A DNA stretch of 64,000 bases from DATDPM01 sp963841995 (GTDB taxonomy: Bacteria > Pseudomonadota > Alphaproteobacteria > DATDPM01), in NCBI GenBank assembly GCA_963841995.1, contig CAWJEX010000011.1, positions 106,818 through 170,817 of the forward strand, read 5' to 3'. Position 1 is the stretch's first letter. The number at the start of each line of letters is the position of its first letter. Both the position numbers and the translations under genes were made by a program. The notes beneath the pieces are model-generated. The model was not told the DNA's origin. It did no database searches and saw only the letters and a list, made by a program, of their open reading frames with translations. Of this stretch, positions 1 to 9,494 are shown piece by piece.

Positions 1-44
1 CGCCACCCCAGGCATCGTTGCCATGAACTTCTCAACCGCGACTT

Positions 45-1295
45 TCAGAAGTTTATTTTGGCGCGGGAAACGACGGCGACGGCGCCCTGGCCCCTCTGGC
101 CGCCGGCGTTCATCTGATAGGCCGCGTTGGCTTGCAGCGCGAGGCTGCCGCCGAGGAAGCTGGTCACATAGCCCAGTTCGATGTCGGATTCGGGCGCGTC
201 ACCCAGCAGCGAATTGTTGCCATTGAGGAGGAGATTGCCGTTGCTGTCGGCAAGAAAGCCCGATGTGGTGCCGGAAAACTGCAGCGGTCGCGACAGCGAA
301 AGCCCCAGCGTATCGTTGCCGAATAATCCTTCCTTCGCCACCGTGATGCCGTAAGCGGTGCTGCTGATGGTGCTGGCGCTTGGCGCAAAGCCGCTCGAGC
401 GCAGATTAAGCTGCGTCAGGCCCTGATTGTAGGACACCGTTGTCACCCAGCCTGCGCCAAAGCCCACGCGCGCCGAAATGCCGAGCGCTGCGGTTTCCGC
501 CGCGTTGACCACGGCGATGGGAGCCGAGGTCACATCGCCCAGCAGCGAGTTGCTTTCGCTGCTATGCGAAGCCGTGACATCGAGACCGCCCCAATCGGCG
601 AAGTTCCAGTCGATGGCTGCGGCCGTCGTGCTGGCGCTGCGCCCGTCCGCGGCTAACCGCAAGGCAAGATCGGGCGGCAATGCGCTTAACCCCGCGCCGG
701 CGAGCAGGCTTTGACGGCCTGCGGCTTCGAGCCCAAGTGTGGCGTGGCCGATGCGCAATTGCAGATTGTCCGCGAGATGCGCGGTGATGCCTGCGTAGAC
801 GCCGCCATCGGTCAACGACAGATAAGGCGAACGCGCGCCCGGAGAGGAAAGGAAGAGGCTGTCTTCCGGGTTGGCACCGCCGCCAAATGCGCCCATGGCG
901 GCAAGATCTCGCCCTTGCGCGAAATTGACTTCGATGCCCGGCGCCAAAGCCGCGGACAGCATAATGTCGCGCAGTGACCATGCGGCTTGTGCTGAAAGAT
1001 CCGAGGCGATGGATGTCGTGAGCGAAAGATTATCCGACAACAGCCCGGACGCGGTGACGCCATTGCCTACCAGGCGGAAAGGGATTGTTGTCGCTGGCGG
1101 CTCGAGCAAAATGGTGGCGAGATTGCCGGCGGGGAAATTCGGATCGGAAACGCCTGCGGGTGTGGTGAGCGCGTTGCCGGGCACAAGCGTCAGCACCGCG
1201 TCGTCGTTCGACGGCACGGCATCCGTTGCGCTCCACGCTGAACTTGCCCACAGGCCCGCTAGCGTGGCCGCGACAGTCAGAACTCGACCGCGCAT
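45..1295 (-). CDS. Outer-membrane beta-barrel protein, function unknown
   Basis: A 416-residue exported protein. The N-terminus is a classic signal peptide (about residues 1-22, ending AWSA). The rest is low in charge and rich in Gly, Ser, Ala and Asn, with alternating short strands. The last residue is Phe (INF end), the usual C-terminal signature of an outer-membrane barrel. No enzymatic passenger motif is visible. Similar barrels occur as the C-terminal transporter part of alphaproteobacterial S8-type autotransporters, so this may be a free-standing relative; that is inference. A purine-rich ribosome site (AGAGGAG) precedes the start. It is transcribed alone, with no partner gene. Confidence 0.6.
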   Translation of the reverse strand: MRGRVLTVAATLAGLWASSAWSATDAVPSNDDAVLTLVPGNALTTPAGVSDPNFPAGNLATILLEPPATTIPFRLVGNGVTASGLLSDNLSLTTSIASDLSAQAAWSLRDIMLSAALAPGIEVNFAQGRDLAAMGAFGGGANPEDSLFLSSPGARSPYLSLTDGGVYAGITAHLADNLQLRIGHATLGLEAAGRQSLLAGAGLSALPPDLALRLAADGRSASTTAAAIDWNFADWGGLDVTASHSSESNSLLGDVTSAPIAVVNAAETAALGISARVGFGAGWVTTVSYNQGLTQLNLRSSGFAPSASTISSTAYGITVAKEGLFGNDTLGLSLSRPLQFSGTTSGFLADSNGNLLLNGNNSLLGDAPESDIELGYVTSFLGGSLALQANAAYQMNAGGQRGQGAVAVVSRAKINF

Positions 1296-1480
1296 AACCC
1301 CGCACTCTCCTCTGGGAGCCAGACTCCCATGCGGTATTGTACCAAACGCCTGACTCCACGAAAATGAAGCTTCTGAAATTATTGAGGCAGAACTTGGTCT
1401 TATCTGTTACCGCAGAGCAACATGAGCGTGGATGTCTGTTTTTGGCAAATAATACAGCAAATGCCTGTGGTTAGCGGCCA

Positions 1481-2254
1481 CTAAAACGACCAGCCGCCAT
1501 AGGCCTCGCCGAAATAAAGCACCGACAAAGCCGTGCCGACTACAATGACGATGCCGCGCAACCATTTTGGCGGAATGAGCCGCACCGCCCGCGCGCCGGT
1601 GAAGCCACCAAGGATCGCGCCCACCATCACCGAGAGCGCGGCGAGCCAGCGCACGGCGTCCACTACGATAAACATCGCCGCCGCGACGCCGTTGATGGCG
1701 ACGGCCAGCAGATTTTTCTGCGCGTTAGCGCTTTGCGTATCGCTGTAACCGGCAAGCGCCAGGCCAGCCATCAAAAGCACGCCCATGCCTGCGCCAAAAT
1801 AGCCGCCATAAACCGCGAAGACGAATTCAAGCACGTAAGGCAGAACAACATAGGCGCGATGGCCTTCGACATAATGCGAGACCTGCTTGACGATGGGGCC
1901 GCTGAAAGTAAACAACAATGTGGCGACGGCCAGCAGCCACGGCACGAGGCTGAAAAAAAGTGCATTTGTGGAGGAAAGCAATAAACCGGCGCCGACGGCG
2001 CCGCCAAACGCCGCCACGCCAAGACGCAGGCCAAGGTCTGTGCGAACTTTTTTCAGTTCCGGAAGATAGATCGCCGACGCCGTGACCGAGCCTGGCCACA
2101 AAGCAACCGTGCTGGTTGCATTGGCGAGCACGGGCGGCAGGCCAATGCTCAGCAATACTGGAAACGAGAAAAACGTGCCGCCGCCCACCACGGCATTGGA
2201 CGCGCCGGCGAGAAAACCGGCGCCCGCGAGCAGGGCGATTTGCGTGAGCGTCAT
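1481..2254 (-). CDS. TauE/SafE family sulfite/organic anion exporter
   Basis: A 257-residue inner-membrane protein with about eight hydrophobic segments in the two-times-four arrangement of the TauE/SafE family. The N-terminus carries the family's glycine-rich loop (GASNAVVGGGTFF) followed by LANATSTVALWPGS, and the second half repeats it in weaker form (YGGYFGAGMGVLLMAG). Members export sulfite, sulfoacetate or other small anions. The substrate cannot be told from sequence, and no sulfur-metabolism gene is adjacent. It lies 24 bases downstream of the FMN reductase on the same strand, so the two may be cotranscribed. Confidence 0.9.
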   Translation of the reverse strand: MTLTQIALLAGAGFLAGASNAVVGGGTFFSFPVLLSIGLPPVLANATSTVALWPGSVTASAIYLPELKKVRTDLGLRLGVAAFGGAVGAGLLLSSTNALFFSLVPWLLAVATLLFTFSGPIVKQVSHYVEGHRAYVVLPYVLEFVFAVYGGYFGAGMGVLLMAGLALAGYSDTQSANAQKNLLAVAINGVAAAMFIVVDAVRWLAALSVMVGAILGGFTGARAVRLIPPKWLRGIVIVVGTALSVLYFGEAYGGWSF

Positions 2255-2278
2255 GCAGAACCGGAAAACTGGCGCAAA

Positions 2279-2857
2279 TTACATCTTATGCGATTCTCCC
2301 GCCCGCAATCTCGCCGTCCATTCGGCGAGGCTGACGAGAAGCTGTTGGATTAATTTCTTCGTCATCTCATCGGTGAGGCGGCCTTCCTTATCGAACTTCT
2401 CCTGTGCGCGGGCGATCATCACTTCAGGCCGGTTGAGCGGAAAGGCGTTCAAGAACACGCAAATTTGGCGCAAATGATATTGCGCCCGCGCGGTGCCGAT
2501 ATTGCCCTGGCTTGCTCCCATGATGGCGACGGGCTTGCCGTTGAAGGGCTGGCTGGGCACGCGCGACATCCAATCGATGGCGTTCTTCAGCACGCCGGGA
2601 ACGGAATAATTGTATTCGGGCGAGACAAAGAGCACGGCATCGGCAGCAGAGATCTTTGCGCCCAGCACCTGCACCGGCGCCGGAAAGCCCTGATCTTCGA
2701 CGTCCTTATTGTAAGGCGGGATCGAACCGATCTCAGCCGTGTCGATGGTCATGCCGGCGGGCACGAACTCGATCGCCGCGCGCAGCGCCAAGCGGTTGTA
2801 CGAGCCCTTGCGCAGACTGCCGCATAGGCCGAGCACGTCGAGCCTGGAGTCGGCCAT
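2279..2857 (-). CDS. NADPH-dependent FMN reductase family protein
   Basis: A 192-residue flavodoxin-fold oxidoreductase. The phosphate-binding loop for FMN is near the N-terminus (GSLRKGSYNR, about residues 13-22). The family motif SPEYNYSVPG around residue 80 is followed by LKNAIDW, which contacts the isoalloxazine ring. Relatives (ArsH, chromate and azo reductases, SsuE-like) use NAD(P)H to reduce FMN or small electrophiles in the cytoplasm. The start is well supported by GGAGGAG six bases upstream of ATG. The neighbouring TauE/SafE exporter downstream on the same strand could mean a role linked to sulfur or organic acids, but nothing proves this. Confidence 0.9.
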   Translation of the reverse strand: MADSRLDVLGLCGSLRKGSYNRLALRAAIEFVPAGMTIDTAEIGSIPPYNKDVEDQGFPAPVQVLGAKISAADAVLFVSPEYNYSVPGVLKNAIDWMSRVPSQPFNGKPVAIMGASQGNIGTARAQYHLRQICVFLNAFPLNRPEVMIARAQEKFDKEGRLTDEMTKKLIQQLLVSLAEWTARLRAGESHKM

Positions 2858-2914
2858 GGCAATCTCCTCCGTTTCGAGAGACCGGATGTTAAGATGCGAT
2901 GAGAAAATATAAAA

Positions 2915-2941
2915 CGCCCGGGCCAGTGGTCGGCCCGGGCG
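2915..2941 (-). terminator. Rho-independent terminator after the PRC-barrel gene
   Basis: A perfect 10-bp GC-only stem (CGCCCGGGCC with GGCCCGGGCG) and a 7-base loop. Read on the minus strand it is followed at once by TTTTATATTTT. It sits 25 bases beyond the stop codon of the PRC-barrel gene, just before the FMN reductase promoter region. Confidence 0.9.
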
Positions 2942-2965
2942 TAGCTGACTGCCTGACAGCGATGC

Positions 2966-3472
2966 TTAGGTTCCTTTGGCTTGCGGCAGGGCCTTGATCT
3001 GGTTCTTGGTCATGGTCGTGACCAGAATGTTGCGGTCTTGCTGGAACTTCAGCTTGTTCGCCCTGATGGCGACGACCTTGCTGCCGGTGCCGAGGAAGCT
3101 GCCGACATCGACCTTGACCGCCGTCGGCTTTCCGTTGGAACCCAGCACAACGTCATGGACCGGGCCGATGGAATTGCCCTGATCGTCCTGCACGCTCGCG
3201 CTGGCCAGCGTCTCCTTGGGGTTCTGGACCTCCGTCAGTGCAATACTGGCCGCGCTGGTTGTGCTGGCGTTCGCGCCCGTGCTTTGGGTCTGAGTGCCCT
3301 GGCTCATCGGATCCTGGCTGGAGGTCGTCTGGCTATTGGTATCGCTTGAGCTTGGCGCGGCGGCTTGCGTTGAGCTCCTATCGGCCGCTGCTACCCCGCT
3401 TGCATTCGCAGTAATAGCGAACGCGGCGAGCGCAACAATGGCTGCGCCACCTAGTAAGGTTTTGAGTGTCAT
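2966..3472 (-). CDS. Secreted PRC-barrel domain protein
   Basis: A 168-residue exported protein. It has a signal peptide (residues 1 to about 29), then a Ser/Thr/Gln-rich low-complexity linker of roughly 55 residues. A C-terminal PRC-barrel domain (about residues 85-160) follows, containing DDQGNSIGPVHDVVLG and a K-V-D-V-G-S-F-L strand. PRC barrels bind RNA or protein partners or act in photosynthetic and stress settings; periplasmic versions in alphaproteobacteria are common and mostly uncharacterised. AAGGAGA seven bases upstream fixes the start. The gene is monocistronic, with its own terminator downstream. Confidence 0.85.
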   Translation of the reverse strand: MTLKTLLGGAAIVALAAFAITANASGVAAADRSSTQAAAPSSSDTNSQTTSSQDPMSQGTQTQSTGANASTTSAASIALTEVQNPKETLASASVQDDQGNSIGPVHDVVLGSNGKPTAVKVDVGSFLGTGSKVVAIRANKLKFQQDRNILVTTMTKNQIKALPQAKGT

Positions 3473-3642
3473 CGAGCATTCTCCTTCTTACGTTGTGCCC
3501 CGACCCGGAGGAAATCATCCTCGCGTGCTCACAACGTCTGCGCGTATTTACCGTTCCCGATGTGGACGGTGGTCTTCAGAGAATTCAAGATGTTGGTGGG
3601 ATAAATGCGGAAATGCGGAACATTTAGCGTCACTTGCGCGTT

Positions 3643-4665
3643 TTAAACATCAGGCCATGGATCGAGCGCGAGCGCGGCGAAACTCGCGAGCCAGTGCTCG
3701 CCCATGTAATCGCCGCTGACATGATCGATGGCGCTGGCGATATGGCGTTCGATTGTTTCCTCGACACGAGAAGTGAGCGCGGCATCGCCGCCCAGGCAGG
3801 GCAAAATCAGCCGCCAGCACCAGGCGCGCGACAGATTGAGGCCGTCGAGATGGGCGATCTTGCCGTCGCTCCTGTCGCTGACCGTGGCGGGACGGAACAA
3901 TGTCGCCGGTGTGCCTGACGCGGCTTGCGGCAGAAAGCGGGCGAACCAGTCGCGGTACTTCGAAGCGGGCAAAGTCGCTCTCATGCATGCCGCTTCGATC
4001 AGTGCGGGCGAAAGAAAATCGTCCTGGCTTGGTTCCCACGCCTGACAATCAGCGTCGTTGCCATACCAATTTTTAGCCTTCTCTGTGCAAAGCACAGTCA
4101 AGCGCATGTCGCCTGCGGTCTTCGCATAATCCTGCGCCAGCAGCAGCGCGAAAGCCGTGTTGAAATGCGCGCCCGTGCGCACGGGATATGTCGCCAGCGG
4201 CAAGAAATTCAGGAAACGATCCGCGAAGGTTATGGCCAGCGGCTTGAGCGCTTTCGCCCAGCGCATCCCCTCGGCTTCCTTGTGACGCGCGAGTTCCCCC
4301 GCCAGCATCAACGCCCAGGCCCAGCCATAGGGCCGCTCGAACCCGCGCGCCTGCGGCAACGCCAGATAATCGAGTTCGCCCGCGATTTTCTCGGCGATGA
4401 ACTGGCCATCGAACAGCGCACGGATTTCGCGCGCCTCGGGCAGGTCAGGAAACCGGCGATAGACCCGCGCCAGCAGCCAATAGCCGTGCACGCAGGAATG
4501 CCAGTCGAAGCTGCCGTAGAAAATCGGATGCAGAGTGCGCGGCCCCCGCACGTCTTCCGGCGCCAGCATCACGTGATCTAGCTTGTTCGGCCATTCCCGT
4601 GTGACATGGCCGAGCGCCACGCGCGCAAACCGCGATGCCAATTCGGGCGTGAGCGCGCGCGTCAT
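3643..4665 (-). CDS. DUF2891 domain-containing protein
   Basis: A 340-residue soluble protein matching the DUF2891 family, with many Trp, His and Arg residues in amphipathic helices. Typical family blocks are visible: HPIFYGSFDWHSCVHGYW near residue 47, ERPYGWAWALML near residue 110, and a C-terminal block ending MGEHWLASFAALAL. The pattern suggests an alpha/alpha-toroid like those of glycan-active enzymes, but no catalytic assignment is established. It is the third gene of a minus-strand operon, only 7 bases after the DUF979 gene, so it probably works with the DUF969/DUF979 membrane pair. Confidence 0.85.
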   Translation of the reverse strand: MTRALTPELASRFARVALGHVTREWPNKLDHVMLAPEDVRGPRTLHPIFYGSFDWHSCVHGYWLLARVYRRFPDLPEAREIRALFDGQFIAEKIAGELDYLALPQARGFERPYGWAWALMLAGELARHKEAEGMRWAKALKPLAITFADRFLNFLPLATYPVRTGAHFNTAFALLLAQDYAKTAGDMRLTVLCTEKAKNWYGNDADCQAWEPSQDDFLSPALIEAACMRATLPASKYRDWFARFLPQAASGTPATLFRPATVSDRSDGKIAHLDGLNLSRAWCWRLILPCLGGDAALTSRVEETIERHIASAIDHVSGDYMGEHWLASFAALALDPWPDV

Positions 4666-4672
4666 GGCGTCC

Positions 4673-5629
4673 TCAAAAACGGAACACCGTCAAATACATC
4701 AGAACCGTGTTGGCAAGCAAAAGCGGAATGGCGGTGGGGATTTGCACCTTGATCACAGCGTTGGCGTCAGGGAGTTCCAGCAGCGCCACTGGCACGATGT
4801 TAAAATTGGCCGCCATTGGCGTTGTCAACGTGCCGCAAAAACCCGACAGCATGCCCACCGCCGCCATGATGGTGGGACTGCCGCCGAATTTGTGCACGAT
4901 GATGGGAAGGCCAATGGCCGCCGTCATCACCGGGAAGGCGGCGAAGGCGTTGCCCATCACGGCTGTGAACAGCGCCATGCCGAGGCAGTAAAAAGCGACG
5001 GCAGCGAACGGCGAGCCCAGCGGAAGATAATTGGTGGCGAGATCACCGACTGCGCGGCCGACGCCCGCCAGCGCGAACACGGCGCCCAATGACGCCAGCA
5101 TCTGCGGCAGCACGGCGGCCCAGCCGATGGTGTCCATCAGGCGGCGGCCTTCCTGCAGCGCCCCCAGTGCCGGCGGGCGCAGCCACAACGTGGCGACGAT
5201 AAGCGCAAGCGCGATACCAAAAACGAGCGAGATGAGCGTGACCTGTTTTGCATCGAGCAAGGCCACGCCGCCGATGGTTACATCTTTCAAGAACAACGTG
5301 CCCAAAAGCGCAACGGCCGGAATGACAAGCGCCGGCACGAATAGAAAATTGCCACGGGCCTCTGCGCTGGCGCGGCGCTCGGCAGTCGTTGTCGTAGCTG
5401 GCTTGCCGATGCCCATTCCCTTGAGCCCGCCCAATAGCACCAGCGCCAGCACCAACACGCCATTGGCGAAATCGCCGATGTAGGAACCAAAAAGAAAACT
5501 CGCGGCCAGCAGGCCCCAAAATGCAGCGTTGCCGAGGCGTTTCGCGTTCGATTTGTCGCTCGCGCTCAGAATGGCAAAGGCCGCGAACACCAGCCCGGCG
5601 AAAATGTAGACATGTTCGAGCGTAATCAT
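4673..5629 (-). CDS. DUF979 family membrane protein (putative permease subunit)
   Basis: A 318-residue inner-membrane protein with about nine hydrophobic helices, matching DUF979. A conserved small-residue segment lies before the C-terminus (GGSPTIMAAVGMLSGFCGT, followed by TPMAANFN), resembling re-entrant loops of anion/dicarboxylate-type permeases. Its start overlaps the end of the DUF969 gene by four bases, so translation is probably coupled. DUF969 and DUF979 are known as genomic neighbours and are thought to form one transporter. The substrate is unknown. Confidence 0.85.
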   Translation of the reverse strand: MITLEHVYIFAGLVFAAFAILSASDKSNAKRLGNAAFWGLLAASFLFGSYIGDFANGVLVLALVLLGGLKGMGIGKPATTTTAERRASAEARGNFLFVPALVIPAVALLGTLFLKDVTIGGVALLDAKQVTLISLVFGIALALIVATLWLRPPALGALQEGRRLMDTIGWAAVLPQMLASLGAVFALAGVGRAVGDLATNYLPLGSPFAAVAFYCLGMALFTAVMGNAFAAFPVMTAAIGLPIIVHKFGGSPTIMAAVGMLSGFCGTLTTPMAANFNIVPVALLELPDANAVIKVQIPTAIPLLLANTVLMYLTVFRF

Positions 5630-6324
5630 TCGGACACTTTAACATCCGGCTTGATTGTGCGGCGGAGCTCGCGGTCGAACAGGATCAGCCGCGCGCCATG
5701 AATAAGAAGCGCGCACAGCGCGGTCGGTATCGCCCATACCGACAAATCGAATGGCTCGACGATAATGCCGGAGGTCTGCTGGAGGAAGCCCTTGATCAGC
5801 AGGATGGAGCTGATGGCGATGAAAATATCCTCACCGAAAAACAGAGCGACATTGTCGGTGGCGGCGGCGAAAGCGCGGATGCGATTGCGGACGGTATCGG
5901 AAAGCACGCCGAAATGCGTTTCGGCCGCGGCCTCGGCCATCGGCGCGATCAGTGGGCGCACCATTTGCGGGTGGCCACCCAGCGCCGTGAGGCCGACCGA
6001 TGCCGTCAGTTGCCGCGCTATGAAATAGACGATGAGCAAGCGCCCCGTGGTCGCTGCGCGCACCTTGGCGATCAACAGGCGCGCGCGCTCTTGCAGGCCA
6101 TAGCGTTCCAGAAGTCCGATCACCGGCAGGATTAGCCAGACCAGGCTGACATAACGGTTGTCATTAAATGCCTTGCCGAAGGCGGAAAGAATGTGAATGG
6201 GGTCGATGCCCGCCGCCAGCCCCGTAACGAGCGCGGCAGCGGCGATAACCAGGAGAGGGTTCTGCCGGATGAGAAATCCGGCGACGACAACAGCGATGCC
6301 AAGAAGTGTGAGCATTTCGTCCAC
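5626..6324 (-). CDS. DUF969 family membrane protein (putative permease subunit)
   Basis: A 232-residue membrane protein of the DUF969 family with about six hydrophobic segments. A polar conserved segment in the middle (TALGGHPQMVRPLIAP, about residues 115-130) is followed by a helix carrying RNRIRAFAAATDNVALFFGED. It is the first gene of the operon and overlaps DUF979 by four bases. The frame opens with GTG at 6324 or ATG at 6315; neither has a strong ribosome site. A tRNA gene on the same strand ends only 18 bases upstream, so the operon may be read from the tRNA promoter or from one inside that gap. Confidence 0.85.
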   Translation of the reverse strand: MDEMLTLLGIAVVVAGFLIRQNPLLVIAAAALVTGLAAGIDPIHILSAFGKAFNDNRYVSLVWLILPVIGLLERYGLQERARLLIAKVRAATTGRLLIVYFIARQLTASVGLTALGGHPQMVRPLIAPMAEAAAETHFGVLSDTVRNRIRAFAAATDNVALFFGEDIFIAISSILLIKGFLQQTSGIIVEPFDLSVWAIPTALCALLIHGARLILFDRELRRTIKPDVKVSE

Positions 6325-6342
6325 ACACGTGAGAGAGAAGCG

Positions 6343-6417
6343 TGGGCCCGGGAGGATTCGAACCTCCGACCAGACCGTTATGAGCGGTCGGCTCTAACCA
6401 GGCTGAGCTACAGGCCC
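6343..6417 (-). tRNA. tRNA with CAU anticodon, probably tRNA-Ile2
   Basis: A complete 75-nt cloverleaf on the minus strand. It has a 7-bp acceptor stem (GGGCCTG with CGGGCCC, one G-U pair), a D arm, a 5-bp anticodon stem around loop CTCATAA and a T arm with TTCGAAT. The anticodon is CAT. The GGGCC acceptor start is typical of isoleucine tRNAs, and initiator features are absent. I therefore favour the TilS-modified Ile2 (AUA) tRNA over elongator Met. CCA is not encoded. Confidence 0.85.
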
Positions 6418-6540
6418 GAAGAATCCCGTTGATAGCAGGAAATCCCGCAGGACAGAACGGCCGCGTGATGCCGTCTGCCGGCCCCAGATTTGCCGCGATC
6501 ATGCGCGATGCTGCGCTCGCAACGGCCGGAGAATTAGACA

Positions 6541-7287
6541 ATGAATTCGCCCAGCAAAATCATGTTCCGTGGCGCATATCTGCTCGCTCTGTGCTGCGCG
6601 ATTTCCATTTTCAGCGTGTGCCTTGCGCCTGCTGCATTTGCCGCCGACGCCATGCCGCGCACGCTCTCTGTCAGCGGCGAAGGCAAGGTTATGGCGAAGT
6701 CCGACCAGGCGCAGCTTTCGGCAGGTGTGGTGACGCAGGCGCCGACCGCAGCCGCGGCGCTTGCCACCAACTCAGCGGCGATGAACAAAGTCTTCGCCAC
6801 TCTCAAAGCGTTCGGCATTCCCGAGAACAAGATCCAGACATCGAATTTTTCGGTTACGCCGCAATACCCGCTCTATAGCCAGAGCAACCCGCAGCCGCGG
6901 CGCATCACCGGTTATGAGGTGTCCAATCAGGTGACCGTCATTGTTGACGATCTGGGCAGGCTCGGCCCCGCACTCGACGCGCTGGTGAGGAGCGGCGTCA
7001 ATCAGCTTGACGGCGTGAGTTTCTCCATTGCCAACCCGGCGCAGCTGGAAGAAAAAGCACGCCGCGCGGCCGTCGCCGACGCCATCGCTAAGGCCAAAGG
7101 CATGGCGCAGGCAGCCGGGATTGTGCTTGGGCCCATTTTGTCCCTTGAGGAAGGCATCAACGAAATGCCGCGACCGATGCCGATGCTGGCAATGCGTGCA
7201 AACCTCGCGGCGCAAGCGCCTCCACCGATGGCGGAAGGCGAACAAACAGTTTCCGCCTCCGTCACCATCGTTTACTTGCTTCAATAG
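6541..7287 (+). CDS. SIMPL domain (DUF541) periplasmic protein
   Basis: A 248-residue exported protein of the SIMPL/DUF541 family, relatives of E. coli YggE and of BP26. A signal peptide covers residues 1 to about 35 (ends AFAADA). The domain opens with RTLSVSGEGKVMAKSDQAQ. It continues through the QTSNFSVTPQYP block and the YEVSNQVTVIVDDLGRLG block that are diagnostic of the family. Members are periplasmic or outer-membrane-associated and have been linked to oxidative-stress defence. GGAG lies upstream of the ATG. It is transcribed alone towards a shared terminator with the M3 peptidase. Confidence 0.9.
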   Translation: MNSPSKIMFRGAYLLALCCAISIFSVCLAPAAFAADAMPRTLSVSGEGKVMAKSDQAQLSAGVVTQAPTAAAALATNSAAMNKVFATLKAFGIPENKIQTSNFSVTPQYPLYSQSNPQPRRITGYEVSNQVTVIVDDLGRLGPALDALVRSGVNQLDGVSFSIANPAQLEEKARRAAVADAIAKAKGMAQAAGIVLGPILSLEEGINEMPRPMPMLAMRANLAAQAPPPMAEGEQTVSASVTIVYLLQ

Positions 7288-7325
7288 ACGAAGGAAGAGG
7301 AACAAACCTAGCTCGGAATAAAAAC

Positions 7326-7350
7326 CCCGCCGTTCAGCTTGGACGGCGGG
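7326..7350. terminator. Bidirectional terminator between SIMPL and M3 peptidase genes
   Basis: An 8-bp perfect stem (CCCGCCGT with ACGGCGGG) with a 9-base loop. The plus-strand side is followed by ATTTCGCTTTT. On the minus strand the hairpin is followed by a T-rich run (the plus strand reads AATAAAAA just before it). It serves both converging genes. Confidence 0.8.
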
Positions 7351-7370
7351 ATTTCGCTTTTGAATATCCT

Positions 7371-9273
7371 TTACTGCTGTTTTTGCAACGCCTCGATCTC
7401 ATCCAAGATATGGCTCATGCGCGCGACAAGCTTCTGATACGGCTCAGGGCTAGCCATATCGATGCCGGCTTTCTTGTACAGATTGTAGGGGTAGTCCGAG
7501 CCGCCAGCTTTCAGCATGGCGATGAAACGGTCGCGCGCGGGTGTGCCCTGGCTGATGATGTCGTCGGTTAATTGCGCCGCGCCCGCCATCGAGGTGGCGT
7601 ATTGCCATACATAGAAGCCGTAATAGAAGTGCGGGACGACTGCCCACTCGGTACAATAGGTGGGATTGATCTTCGTCACCCCTTCGGCTTCGCCGTAATA
7701 TTTCTTCACTAGGTCGCAATACATGGTCGTCATCCGCTCGCCCGACAGCGGGCGGCCCGCTTCCAGCTCCTCGTGAATGGCAAGTTGGAATTCAGCGAAC
7801 ATCACCTGGCGGAAGAAGGTGGTGCGGATCGATTCCAGCCCCTGCCCCAGATAATAGAGCTTTTCTTCGTTGTTCTTGGCATGCGCGACCATATAGTCGT
7901 TCAGCATCATCTCGTTACCGATCGAGGCCGTTTCGGCAACGAAGGTCGAATAGTTCGACTTCTCGAAGGGTTGCGCACCATGGGTGAGCATTGTGTGCAC
8001 CGCATGGCCCCATTCATGGGCGATTGTGGAAAGCGAATTGTAATCGTCGTTGTGGTTGAGCAGCAGATAGGGATGAACGTCATAGGCCGAGCCGTTCATA
8101 TAGGCGCCCGAAGCCTTGTGTGGCTGTGGATAGGCGTTCATCCAGCGCCCGGCAAATCCCATCTTCAGCAGATCAAGATATTCGTCGCCATAGGGCTGCA
8201 ACGCATCGATGGTGATGCGTTCGGAAATCCGCGACCGAAAATTTGGGTGGGTTAGCGAGCTTAAACATGTTGGGATACATATCCTCATAGCCCAGATCGT
8301 CCTTAATGCCGAGCATCTGCTTTCTTAGCTTCAGATAGCGATAGAGCACGGGCAGGCCTGCGTTCGCCTGAGCCACCAGCGTGCGGTAAACCGCATCGGG
8401 CATGTTGTCGGCAAAGGTGGCCGCTGCCAGCGCACTCGGGAAGTGACGCACCTTGGCGTTGAACTCTTCGGTCATCACCTGCGTGGTCAGGGTTGCGCCG
8501 AAGGTGTGCGCGTAATTCTGATAGGCGCCATAGAACGCATCGAATATCTTTCTGCGGTCGTTGCGATCCTCCAGCTGGCGATATTTGGTGAAAGCAGCGT
8601 CACTAAGTTTCGCCTCCGTGCCGTCTGACAATTTAACGGTGGGAAACTGCAGATCGCTATGCGCGAGCTGGTCGCGGATGTTGTCAGGTTGCTGCATCAC
8701 ATCGCCTGCAGCGGCGATGACACCTTCGGATTCGGCACTCAGTGTGTGCGGCGCTGCGCGCAACGTATCGGCGAGAAAGAAATCGAAGCGCGAAGCCAAT
8801 TCTTTGTTGCTTTTTTCGAATGCCCCAACCTTCTGCGCTCCCACTTTCAGGATTTCCGGTGCTAGCCACGCGGTCTTTTCGCCTGCTTCGGTAAACAGCG
8901 CTTGAGCGAGCTGGCGACGTTCCTGACTCGCGGAATTGCTCAAATCCTCGTCGCCCTTGAGGCTGGCATAGACATTGAGCCGTGCGGTTTCTTTGTTGAC
9001 TTCGCTAATAGCGGAAAGCGCTTTCAGCATCGCGGCCGCACTTTTGCCCAGGGTGCCCTTGTATTGATCGAGCTTGTCGGTCTCGGCCTTGATTTTGTCG
9101 TGCTCGGCCGTCCAAGCCTCGGGCGTGGGATAAAGATCGCTTAAATCCCAGACATATTTCTGATCGGGATTGGCCGCTGCCGCATTATCAGCGGCGTTCG
9201 TGGAGCTCGTGCCAAGCAGAAGTACCGCGGCAAACGCAATCTGTGCGGCAGACCGGTGGTGTAAAATCATCAT
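7371..9273 (-). CDS. pepF: M3 family oligoendopeptidase F, frameshifted as assembled
   Basis: A secreted zinc metallopeptidase of family M3 (oligoendopeptidase F), about 634 residues after repair. The start at 9273 has AGGGGGAG just upstream and begins a signal peptide (ends near TNAADNA). The N-terminal half carries the WDLSDLYPTPEAW opening of the family. The C-terminal half carries the catalytic HEWGHAVH (HExxH; His ligands and Glu) near plus coordinate 8015 and the downstream glutamate-rich helix. The frame breaks near 8229: SVAD continues as ISERITIDALQPYG in the next frame. One extra base, or two missing bases, explains it. The protein is otherwise full length. Confidence 0.88.
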
Positions 9274-9494
9274 GGGCTCCCCCTTGAAAATTCGCTTCCG
9301 AAATCGGATTGCAACCTTAGCCAATGCGGGGAGCAATTCCAAAGCCGCGAGGTTACACCCGTGCAATCTGCGGTGGACTCTGCGGGCGTAAAAATTCCTT
9401 TGTATTTCAGTGGCCTGAAGGGCATTAAGTAAAACAATCAGCGACAACGCTTACCGGCCTATGCTTCACAACGCCGCGAGCAAAGGAGCCCCAA

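Noticed and set aside
1..44. Possible end of another gene at the left edge
   Set aside because: Only 44 bases remain beyond the barrel gene stop; no frame can be judged.
6193..6432. A plus-strand frame with EDSNLRPDRYERSALTRLSY
   Set aside because: This is the antisense of the CAU-anticodon tRNA. Such peptides are common database artefacts.
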